64,000 bases of DNA, from assembly GCA_902776365.1 (NCBI GenBank), contig CACYPU010000001.1, positions 1-64,000 of the forward strand. Reading direction: 5' to 3'. The notes under the pieces were generated by a model that ran no database searches, was not told the origin of the DNA, and saw only the letters and a list, made by a program, of their open reading frames with translations. Every line of letters begins with the position of its first letter. Positions within the stretch are counted from its first letter, which is position 1. This document shows, piece after piece, positions 17,358 to 24,793 of the stretch. The stretch is from an uncultured Bacteroidota bacterium (GTDB lineage: Bacteria; Bacteroidota; Bacteroidia; Bacteroidales; P3). A program made the translations under genes and the position numbers.

Positions 17358-18535
17358 TCGCTCATTTTGCGCAGGTTGGAAATCCTCAGCATGTTGTAGC
17401 CGGTGCTCCAAATCTCGGTCATCAGCACCTTGTGCCAAATGCCGCTGTTCGAGGTTTTCTCCCAAGTGCCGTTTTCTTGTCGGATGTCGGTGTCGTAGTT
17501 CAGCATGCCGTCAATCCAACTCTTGAAGACCAGGACGATTTTCACGTTGTCGCGAATTTCCTCCACGGTATTGCCGTAGGTGGAGCGGCAGAAATAACCC
17601 TCGATGGTGCCGGGCTCACCCTCCTCGGGGAAGAGACCGTCGTTTTCATAGCGGATAAGTATGTTGTCATACGGCTCCATCGTCACCACCTTGAATTGGG
17701 TATCTTCCTCGTCGAGATCCTCTTCAAGTTTGATAATGAAGTGGGTGCCCAGCGGCAGCTCCAGCTGCGTGCCGGCACGGGTGGTGCTGGCCTCGTCGTG
17801 CGACTCGAACATCCGGCTTAGGGACATGAAACACTCGTGGATGTCGAAATAGAGCGTGTCCACCCCATGCTCATTGGCTTCGATGGGGAAGATGTCGCAA
17901 AAGCGTCCGTCGACCTGGCCAAGCGATTGATACTCCGGACTCAGGTCGTTCATGCTCATAATGAAATACGAATGCGCCACCGTGGAGAGGTGGAACGGTG
18001 CCTCGCGGCTGCCGTCGCCGCTGGAATAGACGGCGTCCATCATTGCCGAAAACTGGAAGCGGGCCACCGCCGTGCGGGGGTCCTCCTCGCCGTAGCCGTA
18101 GAAACAGCCGATAAGCCGGTAGTAGTACATTGGCAGCTCCGTGGGTTTCTTGGCCAGCACTCGGTTGGCCAGCTCGATCACCTTCTCGAAGTCCGCCTTG
18201 GTGGGTTCCTCGTTGCCAAAGAGAATCTTTTGGATATCGCCCAGCTCGTCGTAACTCTTATACGGGTCGAAGTCGGGCTGCTGCGTGTAGCCGTAGTAGA
18301 TACAGCGCACGTCGTTGATGTCCAGCGTCGTGTCGCCTTGGGACAGGCGCTTCAGCAGCCGCGGGTAATAGTAGTGGCCATTGGGGTCGCCGATGGAATC
18401 TTTGATAAGCTGGTAGTCGGGCGCCTGGAAAAAGACACCACGGTCGTCAACGATAATGTCGTCGCCCTCTTCGCTCTGTGTAAAGCCTACGCAGGGCACT
18501 AAGAACAAGAGCGTTGCAAGCAAAATCTTCTTCAT
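17354..18535 (-). CDS. Secreted DUF4919-like protein
   Basis: 393 residues from the ATG at 18533-18535, which opens the signal peptide MKKILLATLLFLVPCVGFTQ; the longer frame would start in the promoter. Features are a CIYYGY motif (about 77), a helical TPR-like part (KADFEKVIELANRVLAKKPTELPMYY split in two halves) and SSGDGSREAPFHLSTVAHSYF (about 170), followed by a beta-rich end with FNVVTM... type strands. This matches my memory of the Bacteroidota DUF4919 family. The N-terminal half has the same CxYYG and SSGxGSxEAPF motifs as the gene at 18613. Function is unknown. The stop overlaps the end of radA by 4 bp. Confidence 0.75.
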   Translation of the reverse strand: MKKILLATLLFLVPCVGFTQSEEGDDIIVDDRGVFFQAPDYQLIKDSIGDPNGHYYYPRLLKRLSQGDTTLDINDVRCIYYGYTQQPDFDPYKSYDELGDIQKILFGNEEPTKADFEKVIELANRVLAKKPTELPMYYYRLIGCFYGYGEEDPRTAVARFQFSAMMDAVYSSGDGSREAPFHLSTVAHSYFIMSMNDLSPEYQSLGQVDGRFCDIFPIEANEHGVDTLYFDIHECFMSLSRMFESHDEASTTRAGTQLELPLGTHFIIKLEEDLDEEDTQFKVVTMEPYDNILIRYENDGLFPEEGEPGTIEGYFCRSTYGNTVEEIRDNVKIVLVFKSWIDGMLNYDTDIRQENGTWEKTSNSGIWHKVLMTEIWSTGYNMLRISNLRKMSD

Positions 18536-18556
18536 GGTTCTATCTGTTTGGTGTTG

Positions 18557-18564
18557 CAAATGTA
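18557..18564 (-). promoter_or_regulatory. -7 promoter element for the DUF4919-like gene
   Basis: Minus-strand TACATTTG, matching TAnnTTTG, 21 bp upstream of the ATG at 18535. Confidence 0.65.
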
Positions 18565-18612
18565 CGAAAAAAATGGAAATCCCGGGCTTTTTGAAATGAT
18601 GTTGTTTGGGGG

Positions 18613-21402
18613 CTAGTGTGAGGGAGTGGAATTGGAGTTGTGGAGGCGTTTGTAGTTGCTGAGGACGCGCCAGGGGAGGTAGTGGGGCGGGTCGTAGAAT
18701 TCTGCCCCGTGGGGCGGCTCGACGCCGAGGTAGTCCCAGATGTTGGGCAGAGGGTGGCGGCGGAGGGGATAATCAATGGGTTGGCGGTGGATGGAGTGGC
18801 GAAAGTCTCGCCAGTAGGGCGGCGTGAGGTGTGAGGTCATATTCTCGTGGTACGAGGTGGCGTTCAAGTGTTTGCAAAGGGTTCTGCCCAGTTCGCCTGT
18901 GAACCAGTAGAGGGTGCCGGCCGTCATCTCGCCATGGCAGACGGAGGCGATGTGGATGGTGACGAAGCCCTCCTGCTCGATGGGGATGGGGAGGACTATG
19001 GTGTCGTTCGAGAGGAAGATGCGTTGGCTGCGCATGGGGCTGGCGTTGAAGGCCACGGAGACGATGGCTTGCTGGTCGGGCAGCCAGGTTTCGAGGTGGA
19101 GGCGCAGGGTGTCGCCCACGTTGAGGAACGAGGAGGTGTCGAGCCAGGCGTTGATGGGGTAGTCGACGAAGGGCATGCGGCCGGAGTAGAGGGTGACGCG
19201 CGAGGTGTCGATCATCTGATGTTTGGATTCGAGGAGTGTCAAGGTGGCGCGGTAAACGCCGTCGGGCAGCGTCGGCAGGGCGAAGGCGGAGCGGTCGACC
19301 TGCGAGTAGTATGTGCGTTGCGTGCTGAATACCAGGGTGTCGACCTCCCAGGAGTCGGGGGTGTTGTAAAGGCGGTCGTAGGCAAGGAGGGGGAATCGGC
19401 GGTGGAACTCGTGCTCGGAGAGTGTGTGCTGCTCGCCTTTAGGTGTCAAGGGGGTAATCAGGTGTTCCTGGGGCACATGCAGCCGCTCGAGGGTGAGGCC
19501 TATCTCGATGCCGTTTTCCCAGGGGGCAGGGTTCGTACGGCATTCGAAGTGCAGGCTGTCCCAGTGTTGGGTGCCTTGTTCGTAGATGTGGAAGGACGAT
19601 AAACTGAGGTCGTAGTCGTAGTCGGGGTTGTAGTAATCTAAGGTGTACTTGGGTTCAGGATAGGTGGAGACGTCGATGGAGCCGTATAAGCCTTGGTAGT
19701 CGACGATTTCGTATTCCACGCTGTCTTTCGGCAGGACGAAGAATCCTTGTCCCATGCCGTGAGGGTCGGAGATGAATTCGACGGAGTCGACAGGACCTTC
19801 GTCCCAGGGGATGAGGTATATCTTATGGGGTGTTTCGGGCAGGGGGCCGTAGATGGTGAAGAGAGCGCAGCAGAAATGGATGGTGTCGCCGGCGTGGCGG
19901 TAGATGCCCTCTTTCTGCCCGTCGACGGTGATATCGCAGAAGGTTCTTGTTGTCAGGTCTTCGTGCGGACGGTAGAGTCGGGTGCTGCGGCCGAGGTTGG
20001 TGCCGCAGATGCGCAGTTCACGTTCGATGTAGAGGTGGCTGAAATCGAAGGCACCAAGGCTGTCGGTGAGGGTGGTGGCGAGGAGGAGGCTGTCGAGACC
20101 TCTCGCTTCGACGGGGAATCCTTCGATAGGTTCGCCGGTGATGAGGTTGAGGACGAAGCCGTGGCCTTGGTCGTCGCAGTAGAGCACCCGGTCGGAGCGT
20201 ACCAGTTCGAGGTCGCTCCAAGTGGTGAATTTCTTGTCGGTGGAGGCGCGGAGGAGGTAGTGTCCCTCGGCCATGGGAGGCAGGTAGAGGTAGGCGCCGT
20301 GCCAGGTGTGGTCATCGTGACGGGTGACGGGCATGTCCCACTCATGGAGGGGATGCAAGAAGGCGGTGTCGGAAAAATCGTAGACTTTGATATACACGCG
20401 GTTGGCGTTGCGGTGCCAGAGGGAGCCGAGTGCCCATTCGGAGGCGGGCAGAGGGGCGATGCTCCATTGGCTATCGTTGTATATCATCACCTCGGGCAGG
20501 AGTATATGTTCGCGGAGGAGACGGCATCGGGTGGCGCCATCGGTGCCGGGGAAGAGGCGGAGGGTGGTGTCGCAGACGCCGAGGGCGAGGTCGAAGCACT
20601 GGTTGCAGCCGCGCTCGGTGGCTCGGAAGTAGTATTCCTTGGCCAGGAGGAAGTAGAGGTCGGCCAGCAGGGGAGAGGTGCATCCGTGGTAGCGGTTGAT
20701 GGCGGCGCGGAGACGGCGGGTGCTCCAGTAGTGGCGGGTGGCTACCTGGATTTCGGCCCAGATTTTCGCATCGGGGGTGTCGTAGGTGGAGAGCAGGAGG
20801 GTGAGAAGGCTGTCCTCGAAATATCCCGTTGTTATCTCCCGGAAGAGTTCGGCTTGCCGCTCGTCGGGCAGGAGACCTTGCTGGACGAGCAGGCGGCGTT
20901 GGTTTTCCTTCAAAGAGGGCTGGTATTCATTGGGATAGACGACGATGAAGGGGTTGGGGAGGAAGTCGCGGCATTCGTAGGACATGTAGCGTTCGTCGTC
21001 GGGGCAGGCGACGTAGAAGGGTGCTTCCTCGCTGCCGTTGCCGGAGGACCATACCGCCGAGAGGAGCATCTGGAGCCGCCACCAAGCCTGCTGCGTGGCG
21101 GGGTGCCACTGGCCGAGGCTGTCGGTGAGGTGGCGGTAGTGGCGGCCGAGGTGCATAAGGGTGTAGTTGGTGTCGGAGCGCAGGGCGGCGCCGTAGTAGA
21201 GGCAGCGGAAGTGGTCGATGGTGAGGGTGCTGTCGCAGCGGGCGAAGAGTTTCTCCAGTCGGCCGTAGCGGTAGTCGCCGAACCAGCGGCGGGTCTCCTT
21301 TTTGATGCGTGGGTAGTCGGGAGGCAGCGGCGCGGGGTTCTCCTGTGCCGAGGCTATGCAAGAGTTTATTATCAAATATATTATGAGCAATGCCCTTTTC
21401 AT
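18613..21402 (-). CDS. Large secreted protein: DUF4919-like N-terminus plus MG2-like domains
   Basis: 929 residues from the ATG at 21400-21402, which opens the signal peptide MKRALLIIYLIINSCIASAQ; the upstream extension lies across the promoter. Residues about 20-130 carry CLYYGAA and SSGNGSEEAPFYVAC, shared with the neighbour at 17354. A helical part (about 140-290) is followed by beta domains: one with YCDDQGHGFVLNLITGEPIEGFPVEA (carboxypeptidase-regulatory-like) and IYRHAGDTIHFCC, the alpha-2-macroglobulin MG2-type signature. No thioester motif is seen. It looks like a scaffold or adhesion protein of the A2M-like type, exported to periplasm or surface. The two paralogous genes lie in tandem, 77 bp apart, each with its own promoter. 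Confidence 0.7.
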   Translation of the reverse strand: MKRALLIIYLIINSCIASAQENPAPLPPDYPRIKKETRRWFGDYRYGRLEKLFARCDSTLTIDHFRCLYYGAALRSDTNYTLMHLGRHYRHLTDSLGQWHPATQQAWWRLQMLLSAVWSSGNGSEEAPFYVACPDDERYMSYECRDFLPNPFIVVYPNEYQPSLKENQRRLLVQQGLLPDERQAELFREITTGYFEDSLLTLLLSTYDTPDAKIWAEIQVATRHYWSTRRLRAAINRYHGCTSPLLADLYFLLAKEYYFRATERGCNQCFDLALGVCDTTLRLFPGTDGATRCRLLREHILLPEVMIYNDSQWSIAPLPASEWALGSLWHRNANRVYIKVYDFSDTAFLHPLHEWDMPVTRHDDHTWHGAYLYLPPMAEGHYLLRASTDKKFTTWSDLELVRSDRVLYCDDQGHGFVLNLITGEPIEGFPVEARGLDSLLLATTLTDSLGAFDFSHLYIERELRICGTNLGRSTRLYRPHEDLTTRTFCDITVDGQKEGIYRHAGDTIHFCCALFTIYGPLPETPHKIYLIPWDEGPVDSVEFISDPHGMGQGFFVLPKDSVEYEIVDYQGLYGSIDVSTYPEPKYTLDYYNPDYDYDLSLSSFHIYEQGTQHWDSLHFECRTNPAPWENGIEIGLTLERLHVPQEHLITPLTPKGEQHTLSEHEFHRRFPLLAYDRLYNTPDSWEVDTLVFSTQRTYYSQVDRSAFALPTLPDGVYRATLTLLESKHQMIDTSRVTLYSGRMPFVDYPINAWLDTSSFLNVGDTLRLHLETWLPDQQAIVSVAFNASPMRSQRIFLSNDTIVLPIPIEQEGFVTIHIASVCHGEMTAGTLYWFTGELGRTLCKHLNATSYHENMTSHLTPPYWRDFRHSIHRQPIDYPLRRHPLPNIWDYLGVEPPHGAEFYDPPHYLPWRVLSNYKRLHNSNSTPSH

Positions 21403-21412
21403 GATGCAGGTG

Positions 21413-21420
21413 CAAATATA
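21413..21420 (-). promoter_or_regulatory. -7 promoter element for the MG2-like gene
   Basis: Minus-strand TATATTTG, 10 bp upstream of the ATG at 21402, so the leader is very short. Confidence 0.6.
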
Positions 21421-21452
21421 CACTTTTTTTCTAATATGTTCTTTTTTTTTCG

Positions 21453-21460
21453 TATTTTTG
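21453..21460 (+). promoter_or_regulatory. -7 promoter element for hydF
   Basis: TATTTTTG, 46 bp upstream of the hydF GTG, after a long T-run. Divergent from the promoter at 21413. Confidence 0.7.
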
Positions 21461-21506
21461 CAGCATGAACCGAAGGTCGCGAACACCTTTATAAAAAATT
21501 AGTACA

Positions 21507-22643
21507 GTGAGCAAAAAAGGGAATGAATTGAAGCCGAGGATAGGCTTCTTCGGCCGTCGCAATGTGGGCAAGAGCACGATGATCAACTGGTTGACGGGTC
21601 AGCAGATTGCCATCGTGAGCGACACCGCCGGCACCACCACTGACCCCGTGCGCAAGAGCATGGAGATTGGCGGCATAGGTCCCGTGGTGTTGATAGACAC
21701 CGCCGGCATTGACGACGAGGGCGAGTTGGGCAGGATGCGTGTGGAGAAGAGCATGGCGGCATTGGCCGAGGTGGACCTGGCGTTGCTGCTCTACACCGAA
21801 GGCTGCTACGGCGAGCCCGAGGAGAGGGTAGAGAGGTGGTGCACCGAGCACGGCACGCCGATGCTGAAGGTGCTCACCAAGGAGGCTCCCATTGACAAAG
21901 AGAAATTCATAGAACAGATAAAGAAAGCGCTGCCGGAGAGCGCCTACCGTGGGCGTTCGCTGCTGGGAGACGTTGTGGGTCAGGGAGATACCGTGGTACT
22001 GGTGACGCCCATCGACTCGTCGGCTCCCGAGGGAAGGATGATTCTGCCGCAGGTGCAGGTGCTGAGGAATTTGATGGATATCCACGCACAGGCATTCTTC
22101 TGCCAGCCGGAGGAGTTGCCGTCGACGCTGGCGGCTCTGAAAGGGGCGCCGCAGCTGGTGGTCACCGACAGCCAGGCTTTCCAGAAGGTGGCAAAGATTG
22201 TCCCCGACGAGGTGCCGCTGACTTCGTTCAGCGTGGTGCTGGCGCGACAGAAGGGCCTCTTCAAAGAGTATCTGGAAGGGACACGGAGGATTGGCGAGCT
22301 GAAGGACGGCGACCGGGTGCTGCTGTTGGAGAGCTGCACGCACAACGTGACCTGCGAGGACATCGGCCGTGTGAAGTTGCCGGCGGCACTGAGGAAAGCT
22401 ACGGGGAAGGAACTGCAATTTGAAATTATTGGTGGCGCATCGACTGCTACCCACTACCCACTCTCCACTACCCACTATAAACTCGTCATCCAGTGCGGTG
22501 GTTGCGTGATTACCGCTCAGCAGGTGAAGGCAAGGCTGCTGCCTGCCTTGGAAGCTGGTGTATCGGTGAGCAACTACGGCCTCGCCCTTGCCTGGTGCGG
22601 TGGCATATTTGAAAGAGCAACAAAGATTTTCAACAATGATTGA
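21507..22643 (+). CDS. hydF: [FeFe]-hydrogenase maturation GTPase HydF
   Basis: 378 residues, GTG start at 21507. HydF is the scaffold that assembles the 2Fe subcluster and delivers it to the hydrogenase. GTPase motifs are GRRNVGKST (G1, about 15), DTAGTTTDPV (G2) and DTAGID (G3). The iron-sulfur ligands are in LLESCTHNVTCEDIGRVKLP (about 270) and VIQCGGC (about 330), followed by SNYGLALAW. A 7-bp repeat is translated as TATHYPLSTTHYK directly before the CGGC strand. HydE and HydG are not in the window. The stop region overlaps the folA start by 8 bp, so the two are coupled. Confidence 0.95.
   Translation: MSKKGNELKPRIGFFGRRNVGKSTMINWLTGQQIAIVSDTAGTTTDPVRKSMEIGGIGPVVLIDTAGIDDEGELGRMRVEKSMAALAEVDLALLLYTEGCYGEPEERVERWCTEHGTPMLKVLTKEAPIDKEKFIEQIKKALPESAYRGRSLLGDVVGQGDTVVLVTPIDSSAPEGRMILPQVQVLRNLMDIHAQAFFCQPEELPSTLAALKGAPQLVVTDSQAFQKVAKIVPDEVPLTSFSVVLARQKGLFKEYLEGTRRIGELKDGDRVLLLESCTHNVTCEDIGRVKLPAALRKATGKELQFEIIGGASTATHYPLSTTHYKLVIQCGGCVITAQQVKARLLPALEAGVSVSNYGLALAWCGGIFERATKIFNND
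22447..22480 (+). repeat. In-frame CCACTAC array in hydF
   Basis: Four to five 7-bp units (ACCCACT, ACCCACT, CTCCACT, ACCCACT) translated THYPLSTTHY. The same family lies in mutS2 (32989) and twice in ribF (35009, 35588). Confidence 0.85.
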
Positions 22644-23172
22644 TATCAACAAAAAACCGAATCTGAGCATCATCGTGGCTATGGCCGAGAACCGCGCCAT
22701 CGGCAAGAACAACGACCTGTTGTGGCATCTCTGCAGCGACCTCAAGCGTTTCAAGAAACTCACCACGGGGCATCCTGTCGTCATGGGCCGTCGCACCTGG
22801 GAGAGCCTGCCCAAGCGTCCGCTGCCCGGCCGTCGCAACATTGTGTTTACTCAGAATCCCGACTTTGAGGTCGCAGGAGCCGAGGTGGTGCATAGCGTGA
22901 ACGACCTCTTCACAGCGTTGAAAGACTGCGACGACGAGGTGTTCGTCATGGGTGGTGCGGCCATCTACGAGCTGCTGCTTCCGTTCACGAACCGCTTGTA
23001 TGTCACACGTGTATACCGCGAATTCGACGCTGATGTATTCTTCCCAACCATCGACATGTCGGAGTTCACGCTGGTGAGTCTGAGCGACCCGATGTTCGAC
23101 GAGGAGAGCGGCCTGGATTATGCCTACGAAGAATACGATAGGAAAATAATGCGTAAATGTGTGAATGTGTAA
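22636..23172 (+). CDS. folA: Dihydrofolate reductase
   Basis: 178 residues from the ATG at 22636; a longer frame starts inside hydF. DHFR reduces dihydrofolate to tetrahydrofolate with NADPH. Motifs are SIIVAMAENRAIGKNNDLLWH (split in two halves; the Trp and Asp of the active site are in NDLLWHLCSDL), VMGRRTWESLPKRPLPGRRN and VMGGAAIYELLLP. The last residues MRKCVNV are encoded by the start of the repeat at 23148-23183, so the natural C-terminus has probably been altered by the repeat. Starts 8 bp before the hydF stop; thyA is not adjacent. Confidence 0.95.
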   Translation: MIDINKKPNLSIIVAMAENRAIGKNNDLLWHLCSDLKRFKKLTTGHPVVMGRRTWESLPKRPLPGRRNIVFTQNPDFEVAGAEVVHSVNDLFTALKDCDDEVFVMGGAAIYELLLPFTNRLYVTRVYREFDADVFFPTIDMSEFTLVSLSDPMFDEESGLDYAYEEYDRKIMRKCVNV

Positions 23173-23183
23173 ATGCGTTAGTA
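23148..23183. repeat. Array of the GACTAACGCATT family (inverted)
   Basis: Reverse complement of the units at 47022, 60833 and 60963: ACTAACGCATTTACACATT. It spans the last codons of folA, its stop and the start of the spacer before cinA. Confidence 0.65.
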
Positions 23184-23185
23184 TA

Positions 23186-24430
23186 ATGAACGTTACAATC
23201 ATCAATATCGGCGATGAACTGCTCATCGGGCAGGTGGTCAACACCAATGCTTCGACGATGAGTCGTCTGCTCACTGCGGCGGGTATGGAGGTTCGCAAGA
23301 CCATGGTGGTGGGTGATATATATAAAGATATATGGGACGCCGTCGACGAGGCTATGCGCGAGAGCGACGCCGTGCTGGTCACCGGCGGCCTCGGCCCCAC
23401 GAAAGACGACATCACCAAAAAACTGCTGTCCGAGTATTTCGGCAGTGAGTTGATAGAGAACAATATGGCGCTGGAAAATGTGGAACGCATATTTAAGAGC
23501 CGTGGTTATGAGGTGACACCCGTCAACCGTGCTCAGGCCCTGGTGCCCAAGTGTTGTGAGGTGCTGAACAACGACCTCGGAACGGCGCCGTGCATGTGGT
23601 TTTCACACAAAGGTAGAGTGCTGGTATCGCTCCCTGGAGTGCCGTTCGAGATGGAGTGGCTGATGCGCAACCGCGTCATTCCCAAACTGCAGGAGACTTT
23701 CAACACCGACATTATACTCACTAAGAACATCCTCGTGCAGGGTATCGGAGAGAGTTTCTTGAGCGATTTGATAGAGCCGTGGGAACTGTCGCTACCGAAG
23801 AATGTCAAGCTGGCCTACCTGCCGGTGGCGGGGCTGACGAAGCTGCGCCTGACCGCAAGACTCCCTCACAACTTTCCACTTTCCACTTTCCACTTTCCAC
23901 TTGAAGGTCTTTATTCTTTGGCTGGAAAATATATCGTCGGCGAGGACTGCGAGACGCTTGACGAGCTGGTACACAAGACACTCGTCGAGCGAGGTCTCAC
24001 GCTGGCCACCGCCGAAAGTTGTACCGGTGGCAACATCGCGCGGCTGCTGACTGCACAGGCCGGCGCCTCGTCCTACTTCAAAGGCGGCGTGGTGGCCTAC
24101 AGCAACGAGGTGAAAGAGAGTGCTCTCGGCGTAAAACACGAGACACTCATAGATTACGGAGCTGTGAGCGAGGAGACTGTCCGCGAGATGGCGGAGGGAG
24201 TCCGCAATCGTCTTGGAGCCGACTTGACTATCGCCACCACCGGCATCGCTGGTCCCGATGGCGGCACAGCAGAGAAACCCGTGGGTACGGTATGGATTGC
24301 CGTGTCCAGCGCCACAAAAACAGAAGCCAAGCTGCTACAGTTCGGCGCCAACCGCCGCCAGCAAAACATCGACCGCTCGACCAATCAGGCATTTGCCATG
24401 TTAATACGTTTGATATGTCAAAAGGATTGA
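23186..24430 (+). CDS. cinA: CinA family nicotinamide-nucleotide amidase
   Basis: 414 residues from the ATG at 23186, which begins MNVTIINIGDELLIGQVVNTNA, the CinA/MoaB N-terminus; the upstream extension comes from the repeat. The N-terminal MoCF-like domain (about 1-165, GGLGPTKDDITK) is followed by the C-terminal PncC amidase domain (about 260-414, TLATAESCTGGNIA and ATTGIAGPDGGTAEKPVGTVWI). PncC recycles NMN to nicotinic acid mononucleotide. The linker between domains (about 228-239) contains the translated repeat NFPLSTFHFPL. The stop overlaps the start of the next gene by 16 bp. Confidence 0.95.
   Translation: MNVTIINIGDELLIGQVVNTNASTMSRLLTAAGMEVRKTMVVGDIYKDIWDAVDEAMRESDAVLVTGGLGPTKDDITKKLLSEYFGSELIENNMALENVERIFKSRGYEVTPVNRAQALVPKCCEVLNNDLGTAPCMWFSHKGRVLVSLPGVPFEMEWLMRNRVIPKLQETFNTDIILTKNILVQGIGESFLSDLIEPWELSLPKNVKLAYLPVAGLTKLRLTARLPHNFPLSTFHFPLEGLYSLAGKYIVGEDCETLDELVHKTLVERGLTLATAESCTGGNIARLLTAQAGASSYFKGGVVAYSNEVKESALGVKHETLIDYGAVSEETVREMAEGVRNRLGADLTIATTGIAGPDGGTAEKPVGTVWIAVSSATKTEAKLLQFGANRRQQNIDRSTNQAFAMLIRLICQKD
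23870..23902 (+). repeat. In-frame ACTTTCC array in cinA
   Basis: Four 7-bp units (ACTTTCC) translated NFPLSTFHFPL in the linker between the two CinA domains. Confidence 0.85.
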
Positions 24431-24789
24431 TAACCATCTTGATGCTCGTGGTGAGCAACGTCTTCATGACCTTCGCCTGGTACGGCAACCTGAAACTACA
24501 GCAGATGAACGTCATCAAGGACTGGCCGCTGATTGCCATCATCGCCCTCTCATGGGGAATGGCCTTCTTCGAGTACTCGTTCATGATCCCGGCCAACCGT
24601 ATCGGCAGTCAAATCACCGGTGGTCCCTTCTCGCTCATGGAGCTGAAAATCATCCAGGAGTGTGTCTCGCTGCTTGTCTTCACCATCATCGTGGCAACGG
24701 TCTTCAAGGGCGAACCTATTCGCTGGAACCACCTCGTCAGCTTCGGCTGCATCGTCCTAGCCGTCTTTTTTGCGTTCTTAAAACGATAG
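24415..24789 (+). CDS. DMT-like small membrane protein (DUF486)
   Basis: 124 residues. Four predicted membrane helices (about 5-25, 35-55, 65-90, 103-122). Signature blocks WYGNLKLQ, SWGMAFFEYSFMIPANRIGS and LMELKIIQE are those of the DUF486 family, small proteins related to drug/metabolite transporters; substrate is unknown. The ATG at 24415 overlaps the end of cinA by 16 bp, giving translational coupling. It is followed by the mannosidase at 24794 (4-bp gap). Confidence 0.9.
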   Translation: MSKGLITILMLVVSNVFMTFAWYGNLKLQQMNVIKDWPLIAIIALSWGMAFFEYSFMIPANRIGSQITGGPFSLMELKIIQECVSLLVFTIIVATVFKGEPIRWNHLVSFGCIVLAVFFAFLKR

Positions 24790-24793
24790 TGCG

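Noticed and set aside
19693-21468. 591-residue plus-strand frame
   Set aside because: Shadow of the MG2-like gene on the minus strand, which has a signal peptide and promoter.
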